Below, one piece after another: positions 8,260 through 15,019 of a stretch of 64,000 bases of DNA. The notes under the pieces are model-generated. The model made no database searches. It was not told the DNA's origin and saw only the letters and a program-made list of their open reading frames with translations. The position numbers and the translations under genes were made by a program. The stretch comes from Paraburkholderia nodosa (GTDB taxonomy: Bacteria; Pseudomonadota; Gammaproteobacteria; Burkholderiales; Burkholderiaceae), in contig NZ_MCNV01000014.1 of the NCBI RefSeq assembly GCF_001718195.1, positions 62,001-126,000 on the forward strand. The letters run 5' to 3'. Every line of letters begins with the position of its first letter. The first letter of the stretch is position 1.

Positions 8260-9006
8260 ATGGGCAAACTTGCAGGCAAGGTGGCAGTCGTCACGGGCGC
8301 GTCGAAAGGCATTGGCGCTGCGATCGCCAAGGCCCTCGCGGCCGAAGGCGCTTCGGTGGTCGTGAACTACGCGAGCAGCAAGGCGGGCGCCGATGCGGTC
8401 GTGAGCGCGATTACGGCCGCGGGCGGCAAGGCGGTTTCCGTCGGCGGCGACGTGTCGAAGGCGTCCGACGCACAAGGCATCATCAGCACGGCCGTCGAAA
8501 CTTACGGTCGCCTCGACATCCTTGTCAACAACTCGGGCGTCTACGAGTTCGCGCCAATCGAAGAGTTCACGGAGGCGCAATACCGCAAGCAGTTCGACAT
8601 CAACGTGCTCGGCGTGCTGCTCACCACGCAGGCGGCCGTAAAGCATCTTGGCGAGGGTGCGAGCATCGTGAACGTGAGTTCGGTCGTGACGACGGTCACG
8701 CCACCGGGAACGGCTGTCTATAGCGGCACGAAGGGCGCGGTGGATGCGATCACGGGCGTGCTGGCACGCGAACTGGGACCGCGCAAGATCCGCGTGAATG
8801 CGATCAATCCCGGCATCATCGAGACAGAAGGCGCACACGCGATCGGCGTCATCGGATCGGATTTCGAAAGCCAGACGGTCAGCCAGACGCCGCTCGGACG
8901 CATCGGTCAGCCGGACGATATCGCCTCGGCCGTCGTGTTCCTCGCATCGGACGACGCCAAATGGTTGACCGGCGAGCATATCGTCGCCAGCGGGGGCCTG
9001 CGCTAA
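8260..9006 (+). CDS. Short-chain dehydrogenase/reductase (3-oxoacyl reductase-like)
   Basis: A 248-residue classical SDR. The Rossmann glycine motif is TGASKGIG (residues 12-19), NNSG follows the fourth strand, the catalytic Ser lies in NVSSVVT and the YxxxK pair in VYSGTK. The ending (LTGEHIVASGGLR) is typical of FabG-like proteins. AAGGAG at 8248-8253 is six bases from ATG 8260 and three from ATG 8257, so 8260 is preferred. Substrate unknown. It follows the aldo/keto reductase by 216 bases with the same orientation, but a shared transcript is not evident. Confidence 0.88.
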   Translation: MGKLAGKVAVVTGASKGIGAAIAKALAAEGASVVVNYASSKAGADAVVSAITAAGGKAVSVGGDVSKASDAQGIISTAVETYGRLDILVNNSGVYEFAPIEEFTEAQYRKQFDINVLGVLLTTQAAVKHLGEGASIVNVSSVVTTVTPPGTAVYSGTKGAVDAITGVLARELGPRKIRVNAINPGIIETEGAHAIGVIGSDFESQTVSQTPLGRIGQPDDIASAVVFLASDDAKWLTGEHIVASGGLR

Positions 9007-9134
9007 GGCAGGTGGGTGAAACTGGCTGGCGCGAAAAAACGCGTGCGTGCTAATCTCCTGAAGATCGGTCGTGCCGCCCGGGTGGCGGCACGACCGGCAA
9101 CGCTTCGGAAAGAGGAGTTTGGCCAAGCCGCCTC

Positions 9135-10442
9135 ATGCGAGTTTCCGACCTTGTAGACAGCCGCACGATTCTGCGCAGCCGGCGGCGTTGGCTGTATTTC
9201 GGCGTGTTCTGGCTCGGCGCCATCGCGACGGGACTGGTCGCGGTCATGTACGCGCGGCTCGTCGACTTCGGTTACTCGCTCTTTGTGCAGATGACAGGCC
9301 ACAACCGGTGGCTGCCACTCGTCATCACGCCGGCCATCGGTGCGTTCTGCGTATGGGCCACGCGCCGCTGGTTTCCGGGTTCGGAGGGCAGCGGCATCCC
9401 GCAAGTCATCGCAACGCTGCACGACGTGCGCAAATTCGGCCCGCGCCTGCTCACGCTGCGCATCCTGATCGGCAAGATCGCCCTGTCGTTTCTCGCCATT
9501 GTCGGCGGATTCACGATTGGCCGCGAAGGGCCGACTATCCACGTGGGCGCGGCGCTCATGTACAGCCTCCGGCGTTTCTACCCGGCGCGACTGCGCAGCA
9601 TGTACGGCGTCGGCCTCGAATACAAGCTCGCGCTCGCGGGCGCCGCCGCCGGCCTTTCCGCCGCGTTCAATGCACCGCTCGCGGGCGTGGTCTTCGCCAT
9701 CGAGGAACTCACACGCAGCTTCGAGGCGAAAACCAGCGGCGTGATCATCACGGCCATCATCTTTGCGGGCGTCGTCTCACTCGCGCTGCAAGGCAACTAT
9801 GTGTATTTCGGCACGATCGCCATCGGCAGTCATATGCCCGATCTGCTCGCGGTCGCCGTCATCCTCGTCGGCGTGATCACCGGCCTCGCAGGCGGCGTGT
9901 TCTGCTGGCTGCTGCTCAACACCGAACGATGGATGCCGTCCCGTTTGTTCGCTCTCCGAAAGGAACGGCCCGTGACGTTCGGCGCCGTGTGCGGTTTATT
10001 CATCGCCGTGATTGGCGTGGCGAGCGGCGGCAATCTGTTCGGCAGCGGCTATGCGCAAGCGCGCGGCATGCTCGAGGGTCATTCACAGCTCGGCGTCGCC
10101 TATCCCGTGCTGAAAATGGCCTCGATGGTCGGCTCGTACCTGCCGGGCACGCCGGGCGGCCTCTTTGCGCCGTCGCTGGCGATCGGCGCCGGCATCGGCA
10201 ATGCACTGCACATGGTGTTCGGGCAGATGCAGCTGCCAATGCTGATCGCGCTCGGCATGGTCGGCTATCTGGCCGCCGTCACGCAGAGCCCGATCACGGC
10301 GTTTGTCATCGTCATCGAAATGATCGACGGGCACGCGCTCGTGATCTCGTTGATGGCAACGGCGCTCGTGTCGAGCCAGGTCTCGAAGCTGTTCGCGCCG
10401 CCGCTGTACGAAGCCCTGGCGCAACGCTTCCTGAAACAGTGA
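9135..10442 (+). CDS. clcB: ClC-family chloride channel/antiporter, ClcB-like
   Basis: A 435-residue polytopic membrane protein. It carries the ClC selectivity-filter motifs GSGIPQ (residues 85-90), GREGP (129-133) and GTPGGLFAP in the C-terminal half. E131 of GREGP corresponds to the gating glutamate, so gated chloride movement is expected. There is no C-terminal CBS pair, as in bacterial ClcA/ClcB proteins. GAGGAG lies upstream at 9112-9117, rather far (17 bases) from the ATG, so expression may be weak or the true start unusual. A strong hairpin overlaps the stop codon. The symbol is by resemblance; ClcA is an alternative. Confidence 0.85.
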   Translation: MRVSDLVDSRTILRSRRRWLYFGVFWLGAIATGLVAVMYARLVDFGYSLFVQMTGHNRWLPLVITPAIGAFCVWATRRWFPGSEGSGIPQVIATLHDVRKFGPRLLTLRILIGKIALSFLAIVGGFTIGREGPTIHVGAALMYSLRRFYPARLRSMYGVGLEYKLALAGAAAGLSAAFNAPLAGVVFAIEELTRSFEAKTSGVIITAIIFAGVVSLALQGNYVYFGTIAIGSHMPDLLAVAVILVGVITGLAGGVFCWLLLNTERWMPSRLFALRKERPVTFGAVCGLFIAVIGVASGGNLFGSGYAQARGMLEGHSQLGVAYPVLKMASMVGSYLPGTPGGLFAPSLAIGAGIGNALHMVFGQMQLPMLIALGMVGYLAAVTQSPITAFVIVIEMIDGHALVISLMATALVSSQVSKLFAPPLYEALAQRFLKQ

Positions 10443-10460
10443 CGCGCGCTCACGCGCGTC
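10441..10460. terminator. Hairpin between convergent genes, likely bidirectional terminator
   Basis: A perfect inverted repeat, GACGCGCG, a four-base loop CTCA, then CGCGCGTC. It begins in the clcB stop codon and lies just before the 3' end of the convergent nrsF gene. The stem is almost all G:C. There is no clear T-tract on either side, so it may instead protect 3' ends or act with Rho. Confidence 0.5.
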
Positions 10461-10475
10461 GATCCTCACGCGCCG

Positions 10476-11117
10476 TTACCAGCGCAGCAACCGCGGCCCC
10501 AGCCACGCGCCAATGCCGGCGGGCAGCAACATGCCGATCACGTACCAGACGCTCCAGAACGCCGGGCTCATTTCCGGGCAATGGAGGCAATACGCAATGG
10601 TCGCGAGCGCGCTCGCAAAGAGCCCGGCTGCCGCGCCCGCTGCGCGCAGGCGGGTGGGCGCGAGACCGCGCACGGCCCAGAAGACGGCCACAAACGTGGG
10701 CACCGAAAGCAGCACGATATTGAACGGGCACGTGCGCCATGTGAGGCCCATCACGAGCGGTATGCGTTGCGCGGGCGCCGCGTCGCCCAGTGCGAGCCAC
10801 GCGCCCGCCAGCACGGCGACGAACGGCAGCGCGACCAGCGCCCACGCATAGCCGCCGCGCCGGCCCGGCCGCCCGAGGCGGCTGACCGCGAGCGCGGCGG
10901 CGGCCGCGACACACAACGGGAACGCGAGCTTCGCCCAGAAGATCGGCGTGTGCATGACACTCATGAGATCGTGCCGCACGCCGAACACCACGCTCATCAG
11001 CACGACCGAGCCCGCAAAACCGAGCGCCAGCGCCCGCGCGAAGCGGCGCAGCACAGCTTTGCGGTCCACGCGCGCATCGCCGGCGGCGAGCAGGTTGATC
11101 AGATCGTCGGTTTTCAT
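10476..11117 (-). CDS. nrsF: NrsF-family (DUF1109) anti-sigma factor, integral membrane
   Basis: A 213-residue inner-membrane protein with a short cytoplasmic N-terminus (MKTDDLINLLAAG) and about six hydrophobic segments, as in DUF1109/NrsF proteins that hold a SigF-type ECF factor at the membrane. Two cysteines sit in loops: one in TWRTCPFN and one in CLHCPEMSP (the latter holds two). In this family conserved cysteines sense oxidants. The ATG at 11117 overlaps the sigma-factor stop (ATGA), and AGGGGAG lies just upstream inside the sigma gene. The frame is open further upstream but only by running out of frame through the sigma gene. Confidence 0.9.
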   Translation of the reverse strand: MKTDDLINLLAAGDARVDRKAVLRRFARALALGFAGSVVLMSVVFGVRHDLMSVMHTPIFWAKLAFPLCVAAAAALAVSRLGRPGRRGGYAWALVALPFVAVLAGAWLALGDAAPAQRIPLVMGLTWRTCPFNIVLLSVPTFVAVFWAVRGLAPTRLRAAGAAAGLFASALATIAYCLHCPEMSPAFWSVWYVIGMLLPAGIGAWLGPRLLRW

Positions 11118-11707
11118 CGCGCTCCCCTGATGCGCGTGGCAAGCGCCTTCAAACCGCGATGAATGCCCACCTTGACCGCCGATTCGGAGAGCCCCGTGAG
11201 CTTCGCCGTCTCCACGACCGAAAGCCCTTCGAGCTTCACGTGGACGATAGGCAGGCGCTGCTTGTCGGGCAATTGCTCGAGCAGCTTGCCGATATCTCGG
11301 CGCGCCTGCGCGGGTTCGTCGTCGGGCGCGGCGAAGAGATCGGTGTGATCTTCGAGCGGATCGTTGAGCACGTCGCGGCGTGCGCGCGAGCGGAAAAAGT
11401 CCATCAGCTTGTAGCGGGCGATCGCGTGCACCCACGCCGTGAGCGGTTCGTCGGGGCGCCATGTGTGACGCGCGTTGTGGACCGCCAGCAGGATCTCCTG
11501 TACGAGGTCCTCGACGTCGTCGCGCAACTGCGGGATGCGCCGGCGCAGGTAGCCGCGCAAATGGCGCGTGAGTTCCTCGAGGAAGTCGCGATACGCTTGC
11601 GCGTCGCCTTCCAGGCCGCTGACGAAAAGCGCTTTGAGACGGGTTTCCGCGGTGTGCAAAGGTCGTCCTGGATGATCGCGACGGTAGGTTAGCGGGCTTG
11701 CGGGCAT
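11114..11707 (-). CDS. sigF: ECF sigma factor, SigF type (ECF16-like)
   Basis: A 197-residue RNA polymerase sigma factor. Region 2 contains DDVEDLVQEILLAVHNARHTW followed by TAWVHAIARYKLMDFFR, and region 4 contains the helix-turn-helix GLSVVETAKLTGLSESAVKVGIHRGLKAL. The partner gene nrsF overlaps it by four bases, which identifies the SigF/NrsF class. The start at 11707 (MPASPL) fits the usual length; the frame is open to 11887, with ATG 11860 as an alternative that would add about 50 atypical residues. An exact SigF-type promoter on the same strand at 11936-11961 implies autoregulation, with a leader of about 220 bases if the 11707 start is right. One segment quoted here in pieces spans residues of region 2 only. 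Confidence 0.9.
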   Translation of the reverse strand: MPASPLTYRRDHPGRPLHTAETRLKALFVSGLEGDAQAYRDFLEELTRHLRGYLRRRIPQLRDDVEDLVQEILLAVHNARHTWRPDEPLTAWVHAIARYKLMDFFRSRARRDVLNDPLEDHTDLFAAPDDEPAQARRDIGKLLEQLPDKQRLPIVHVKLEGLSVVETAKLTGLSESAVKVGIHRGLKALATRIRGAR

Positions 11708-11935
11708 GGCGCTCGCCTGGTCTTGCGAAGGAGAGCTTTCAAAATTATTACGAGCACCGCCATATTCGCGCCCGTTCGCGTGAGCGTAGCCGAACGCTTC
11801 GCTCCCCGCAACGGCATGCGCTGCCCCGGCGCGCGCGCCGGGCGTCGCCCCTTCCGTCATCGTCGCCCATGTGCTAGTCAAACCCACCTTGTGCCTCTTT
11901 CGCTCGGCGCGAGCGCGTGCGCCCGTTGCGGGTAG

Positions 11936-11961
11936 TTCGTTCGCCGCGCCAGTTAGGTTAC
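11936..11961 (-). promoter_or_regulatory. SigF-type ECF promoter reading into sigF
   Basis: On the minus strand the -35 element GTAACC (plus-strand GGTTAC at 11956-11961) and the -10 element CGAA (plus-strand TTCG at 11936-11939) are separated by exactly 16 bases. This equals the GTAACC-N16-CGAA pattern known for SigF of Caulobacter. It points to sigF-nrsF, so the system probably amplifies its own expression. Confidence 0.75.
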
Positions 11962-12020
11962 AGCCTCGGCGACTTATTTTTAGGCCGCCCCCCGGTCTCG
12001 CGATTTATTCCCGACGCGCT

Positions 12021-12046
12021 GTAACCGGCGCGCGCGCCACAGCGAA
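12021..12046 (+). promoter_or_regulatory. SigF-type ECF promoter of the cytochrome b/MsrP-like/MrpX operon
   Basis: GTAACC at 12021-12026 and CGAA at 12043-12046, separated by exactly 16 bases. The predicted transcript start near 12053 gives a leader of about 28 bases before the ATG at 12081. This is the same pattern as the minus-strand promoter 60 bases away, which makes chance unlikely. Confidence 0.8.
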
Positions 12047-12080
12047 TTCACTGTCAACTCTGCGCTAACGAGGAATCGCC

Positions 12081-12719
12081 ATGCACACGTCGATCGGTGA
12101 ATCGCCCGCACTCGAAGCCAGCGTGCGCCGCCCACGCGCCATCCAGCCGCTCTGGCTGCGCGTCACGCATTGGCTCAACGCGCTTGCGGCGCTCGTCATG
12201 ATGTTCTCCGGCTGGCGCATTTACGATGCGTCTCCCGTGTTCGCGAGCTTCGTCATTCCCACCTCGATCACGCTCGGCGGCTGGCTCGGCGGCGCACTGC
12301 AATGGCATTTCGCGGCAATGTGGCTGCTGTTTTTCAACGGCCTAGTCTATCTCGCCATGAATCTCGCCACCGGCCGCTGGCGCACGAAGTTCTTCCCGCT
12401 GAGCCCGCGCGCCGTGCTGCACGATCTGCGCGCCGCGCTCATGGGCCGACTTTCTCACGCTGACCTAAGCCAGTACAACGCCGTGCAGAAGCTCGCCTAC
12501 CTGATTGCGATCGCCGATCTCGTCGTCCTCGTGCTGTCGGGCCTTGCGATCTGGAAGTCGGTGCAGTTTCCGCTGCTGCGCGAGTCGATGGGCGGATACG
12601 ACCGCGCGCGCGTCGTGCACTTTTGCGCGATGTCCGTGCTTGCGGCGTTCGTGCTCGTTCACGTGACGATGGTCGCGCTCGTGCCGCGCTCGCTGCTCAC
12701 CATGCTGCGCGGACGCTGA
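12081..12719 (+). CDS. Membrane cytochrome b561-type haem protein (YedZ1-like)
   Basis: A 212-residue inner-membrane protein with four main hydrophobic segments and conserved histidines: H in RVTHWLNALAALVMMFSGW, in LQWHFAAMWLLFF, in VVHFCAMSV and in LVHVTMVA. This is the pattern of cytochrome b/b6-type electron donors. The following gene encodes a molybdopterin oxidoreductase, so this protein should pass quinol electrons across the membrane to it. The arrangement matches yedZ1-yedY1 of the SigF-controlled hypochlorite response of Azospira. The start at 12081 follows AACGAGGAATCGCC. Confidence 0.88.
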   Translation: MHTSIGESPALEASVRRPRAIQPLWLRVTHWLNALAALVMMFSGWRIYDASPVFASFVIPTSITLGGWLGGALQWHFAAMWLLFFNGLVYLAMNLATGRWRTKFFPLSPRAVLHDLRAALMGRLSHADLSQYNAVQKLAYLIAIADLVVLVLSGLAIWKSVQFPLLRESMGGYDRARVVHFCAMSVLAAFVLVHVTMVALVPRSLLTMLRGR

Positions 12720-12775
12720 ACGCGCCGCCCAATCCTGTTTGAATCACCGTCCTTCGATATCGATAAGGATTCCAG

Positions 12776-13552
12776 ATGAACACGACCGACCGCAAGATCA
12801 TCGCAATCGACCGCGCAGCGATCCTTGCCGATGCACGGCGCGAACTCGACATGCCGTCACGGCGCCTGTTCGGCAAGCGCATGCTCACGCTCGGCGGCCT
12901 CTCGCTGCTGACAGGCTGCACGATTACCGACGACGCCTCGGTCAACACGTTCCTCACCGCCGTTTCCCGGCTCAACGATCGCGTGCAGGCATGGCTGTTC
13001 GACCCGACCGGGCTCGCACCCACGTACAGCGAAGCCCAGATCACGCGCCCCTTCCCCTTCAACGCGTTCTATAGCGAAAGCGAAGCGCCCGTGGTCGATG
13101 GCGACGACTATCGGCTCAGGCTCAGCGGGCTCGTCAAGGGCCAGCGCGTCTGGACGCTGCCCGAGTTGTACGCGCTGCCGCACGCCGAGCAGATCACACG
13201 GCACATCTGTGTCGAAGGCTGGAGCGCGATAGGCCGCTGGGGCGGCACGCCATTCGCGCATTTCCTGCGCCGGGTCGATGCGGATCTCACCGCGCAATAC
13301 GTGGGCTTTCGCTGCGCCGACAACTACTACGAAAGCATCGACATGGCCACGGCGCTGCATCCGCAAACCTTGCTCGCTTTCGACTACGACGGCGAGCGCC
13401 TGCCGGCGAAATATGGCTATCCGATGAAGCTGCGCATGCCGACGAAGCTCGGCTACAAGAACCCCAAGCACATCGTCGAGATTTTCGTCACGAATACGTA
13501 TCCAGGCGGCTACTGGGTCGACCAGGGCTACAACTGGTTCGGCGGTTCGTGA
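12776..13552 (+). CDS. Molybdopterin-dependent oxidoreductase, MsrP/YedY-like
   Basis: A 258-residue protein of the sulfite-oxidase/MsrP fold. Near the N-terminus SRRLFGKR (residues 28-35) is a twin-arginine-like motif followed by a hydrophobic stretch ending in LTGC (Cys48), so it is probably exported by Tat and may be lipid-anchored. Cys145 in RHICVEGWSAIGRWGG is the expected molybdenum ligand. MsrP enzymes reduce periplasmic methionine sulfoxide with electrons from a membrane haem protein, which is encoded immediately upstream. The methionine-rich peptide encoded next is the likely substrate pool. Confidence 0.9.
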   Translation: MNTTDRKIIAIDRAAILADARRELDMPSRRLFGKRMLTLGGLSLLTGCTITDDASVNTFLTAVSRLNDRVQAWLFDPTGLAPTYSEAQITRPFPFNAFYSESEAPVVDGDDYRLRLSGLVKGQRVWTLPELYALPHAEQITRHICVEGWSAIGRWGGTPFAHFLRRVDADLTAQYVGFRCADNYYESIDMATALHPQTLLAFDYDGERLPAKYGYPMKLRMPTKLGYKNPKHIVEIFVTNTYPGGYWVDQGYNWFGGS

Positions 13553-13652
13553 CGTCTTCCGGCCGCCGCCTGATACGCCACTTCATGCGACGGTTTCACT
13601 TCCGCCCGCAAAAGGGGCAACGTTTTTTTCCACCCAGCAAGGAGCAATGCAA

Positions 13653-13916
13653 ATGAACACGATCCGATTCGCAGCCATCGCCATCTCGGCCGCCCTGTTG
13701 AGCATGAGCGCGGGAGCATTCGCGCAGGCAAGCGGCGCGATGTCGAACGACGCCATGTCGAAGGACTCGATGCAGAAGGACGCCATGGGCAAAGGCGCCA
13801 TGGCGCACGATACAATGAGCAAAGGCGGCGCGATGAGCCATGATCAGATGAAAAAGCCGATGAAGCCCGACGCCATGGGCATGGATCATCCGGCATCGGG
13901 CGCCATGGCGCACTGA
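13653..13916 (+). CDS. mrpX: Methionine-rich periplasmic peptide (MXKDX repeat, MrpX-like)
   Basis: An 87-residue precursor with a clear signal peptide cut after AFAQA. The mature part is about 61 residues, has 12 methionines (one in five) and no cysteine, and is built of degenerate five-residue units such as AMSKD, SMQKD and AMGKG. AAGGAG at 13639-13644 is eight bases from ATG 13653 but only two from ATG 13647, so 13653 is chosen. In Azospira a similar methionine-rich peptide scavenges hypochlorite by sacrificial oxidation and is repaired by the MsrP-like enzyme. The genetic context here is the same. A hairpin follows the gene. Confidence 0.85.
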   Translation: MNTIRFAAIAISAALLSMSAGAFAQASGAMSNDAMSKDSMQKDAMGKGAMAHDTMSKGGAMSHDQMKKPMKPDAMGMDHPASGAMAH

Positions 13917-13927
13917 ACCGTCGTAAC

Positions 13928-13956
13928 GCGCTCCCGGCATCGCTTGCCAGGAGCGC
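13928..13956 (+). terminator. Hairpin after the methionine-rich peptide gene
   Basis: GCGCTCC (13928-13934) pairs with GGAGCGC (13950-13956), and the inner GGCA (13936-13939) pairs with TGCC (13945-13948). This gives an 11-bp stem with one C/A mismatch and a five-base loop. No T-tract follows. It sits 11 bases behind the stop codon and probably ends or stabilises the operon mRNA. Confidence 0.55.
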
Positions 13957-14033
13957 ATCGCGTGCGCCCCAGCACAATGCGCAAGCGATGCACGATTTCC
14001 GCGGGGCCGCACACCCTGCACTGGGAGTACGTG

Positions 14034-14435
14034 ATGGGAAGCGAATGGCAACGCCGCCTGAAATTGTTCATTCAGCGCTTCTGGCAGCCAACCAGCGCAT
14101 GCATGACCTGCATGCCGGGGAGCTGGGGCAACATCATGAGCCTGCCCCATTGGACCATTGCATTCAAGACAGGACTGTTCACCGGCGCGCTGGCGGTGCT
14201 TCTCACCTTCACGCCAGCAACGAAGTGGTACGCGAATCGCTATGGCAACGCGCTGCTGGTGGGCTGCCTGACCATCATCGGCGATGCCTACGCACACACG
14301 AGTCACTATCGCATTCATGTTCTCGAACACATTGCGACGGGGGTCGTCGCTGGCCTGATCGCGCTCGCAGCGTCGTATCTGTTTGACGAGCGAGCGCGCC
14401 GCATACGAACGCTATGGACGCGCCTGACCGGGTGA
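14034..14435 (+). CDS. Small membrane protein of unknown function
   Basis: A 133-residue protein that I do not recognise. GGGAG at 14023-14027 lies six bases before ATG 14034, which sets the start; the frame opens earlier at 13944 without support. Three hydrophobic stretches are visible: IAFKTGLFTGALAVLLTF, GNALLVGCLTIIG and IATGVVAGLIALAASYLF. A CMTCMPGSWG motif lies near the N-terminus, and histidines (AHTSHYRIHVLEH) lie between the second and third segment. The Cys and His residues could bind a metal or haem, but this is only a possibility. It follows the oxidant-stress operon by about 120 bases. Confidence 0.6.
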   Translation: MGSEWQRRLKLFIQRFWQPTSACMTCMPGSWGNIMSLPHWTIAFKTGLFTGALAVLLTFTPATKWYANRYGNALLVGCLTIIGDAYAHTSHYRIHVLEHIATGVVAGLIALAASYLFDERARRIRTLWTRLTG

Positions 14436-14544
14436 TTCACGAGGCGAAGCGGGCTTCCGCATAGGCCATAGGTCCGATTGACTGCGCATCCACGCATGGC
14501 ACCCTTCGACAAAGCCGTCCTTTGGCTCATCGAAGGGGAACCCA

Positions 14545-14925
14545 ATGCGCGCCTGCCGATACGTGGTCCTTTGCGCTTTGCCATTCACGATCGTCGGCTG
14601 CAACACGCCGCCCATTCCACCGGGCAAGCCGGTCGATATTCCGACCGCCCTCGAGCAGGTCCTCACGGGCCTGTGCAATTTCAGGAAGGAACAGGCCGAG
14701 CGCAAGCAGGATATGGGCGTCGCAATCGACACGGTCACCGTGGAACTCGACTTGACCGTCGACGGCGCAAGGAATCCCCCTGTAGCGGTCGCGCCGGATA
14801 TCCAGTTCATTCCCACGGTGAGCTATGGGCAGATCATCACGGCGAACCGGGGCAGCCGGCTTACGCTCACCCTGAAAGGCGCTGGCACGCACGGCGGCTG
14901 TGACGTCATGACATCGCCAAAGTAG
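14545..14925 (+). CDS. Small hypothetical lipoprotein (possibly trypco2-like)
   Basis: A 126-residue protein with a lipoprotein signal (MRACRYVVLCALPFTIVGC; lipobox IVGC, Cys19). The mature part has a short helix (IPTALEQVLTGLCNFRKEQ) and then beta strands (VTVELDLTVDG and LTLTLKGAG). This resembles small trypco2-like domains, but I am not sure. AAGGGGA lies upstream of the ATG. No operon partner is evident. Confidence 0.6.
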   Translation: MRACRYVVLCALPFTIVGCNTPPIPPGKPVDIPTALEQVLTGLCNFRKEQAERKQDMGVAIDTVTVELDLTVDGARNPPVAVAPDIQFIPTVSYGQIITANRGSRLTLTLKGAGTHGGCDVMTSPK

Positions 14926-15019
14926 CGGCTGTTCGTTTTCGCTATAGGACCATGGGCCCATAGCCAGATCGTGCGGTTGTGACATGATGGGAGGGCGCGT
15001 CACACTCGGCCCTGGCACC

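Larger units (their letters stand above)
11708..12080. other. Divergent regulatory region, sigF-nrsF versus cytochrome b operon
   Basis: These 373 bases hold no convincing gene, although the sigF frame stays open to 11887. They contain two outward-pointing SigF-type promoters (separate entries), AT-rich stretches at about 11735-11760 and 11970-12010, and the leader of each transcript. Confidence 0.7.

Noticed and set aside
10581..11162. Plus-strand frame of 193 codons opposite nrsF.
   Set aside because: Antisense shadow; the minus strand carries the conserved, overlapping sigma/anti-sigma pair.
13700..13910. Short-period direct repeats that could look like a tandem array.
   Set aside because: They are explained by the five-residue Met/Lys/Asp repeats of the methionine-rich peptide.
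14939..14964. Imperfect palindrome around ATGGGCCCAT after the small lipoprotein gene.
   Set aside because: Stem is interrupted, with no T-tract in either direction; not strong enough to call a terminator or operator.
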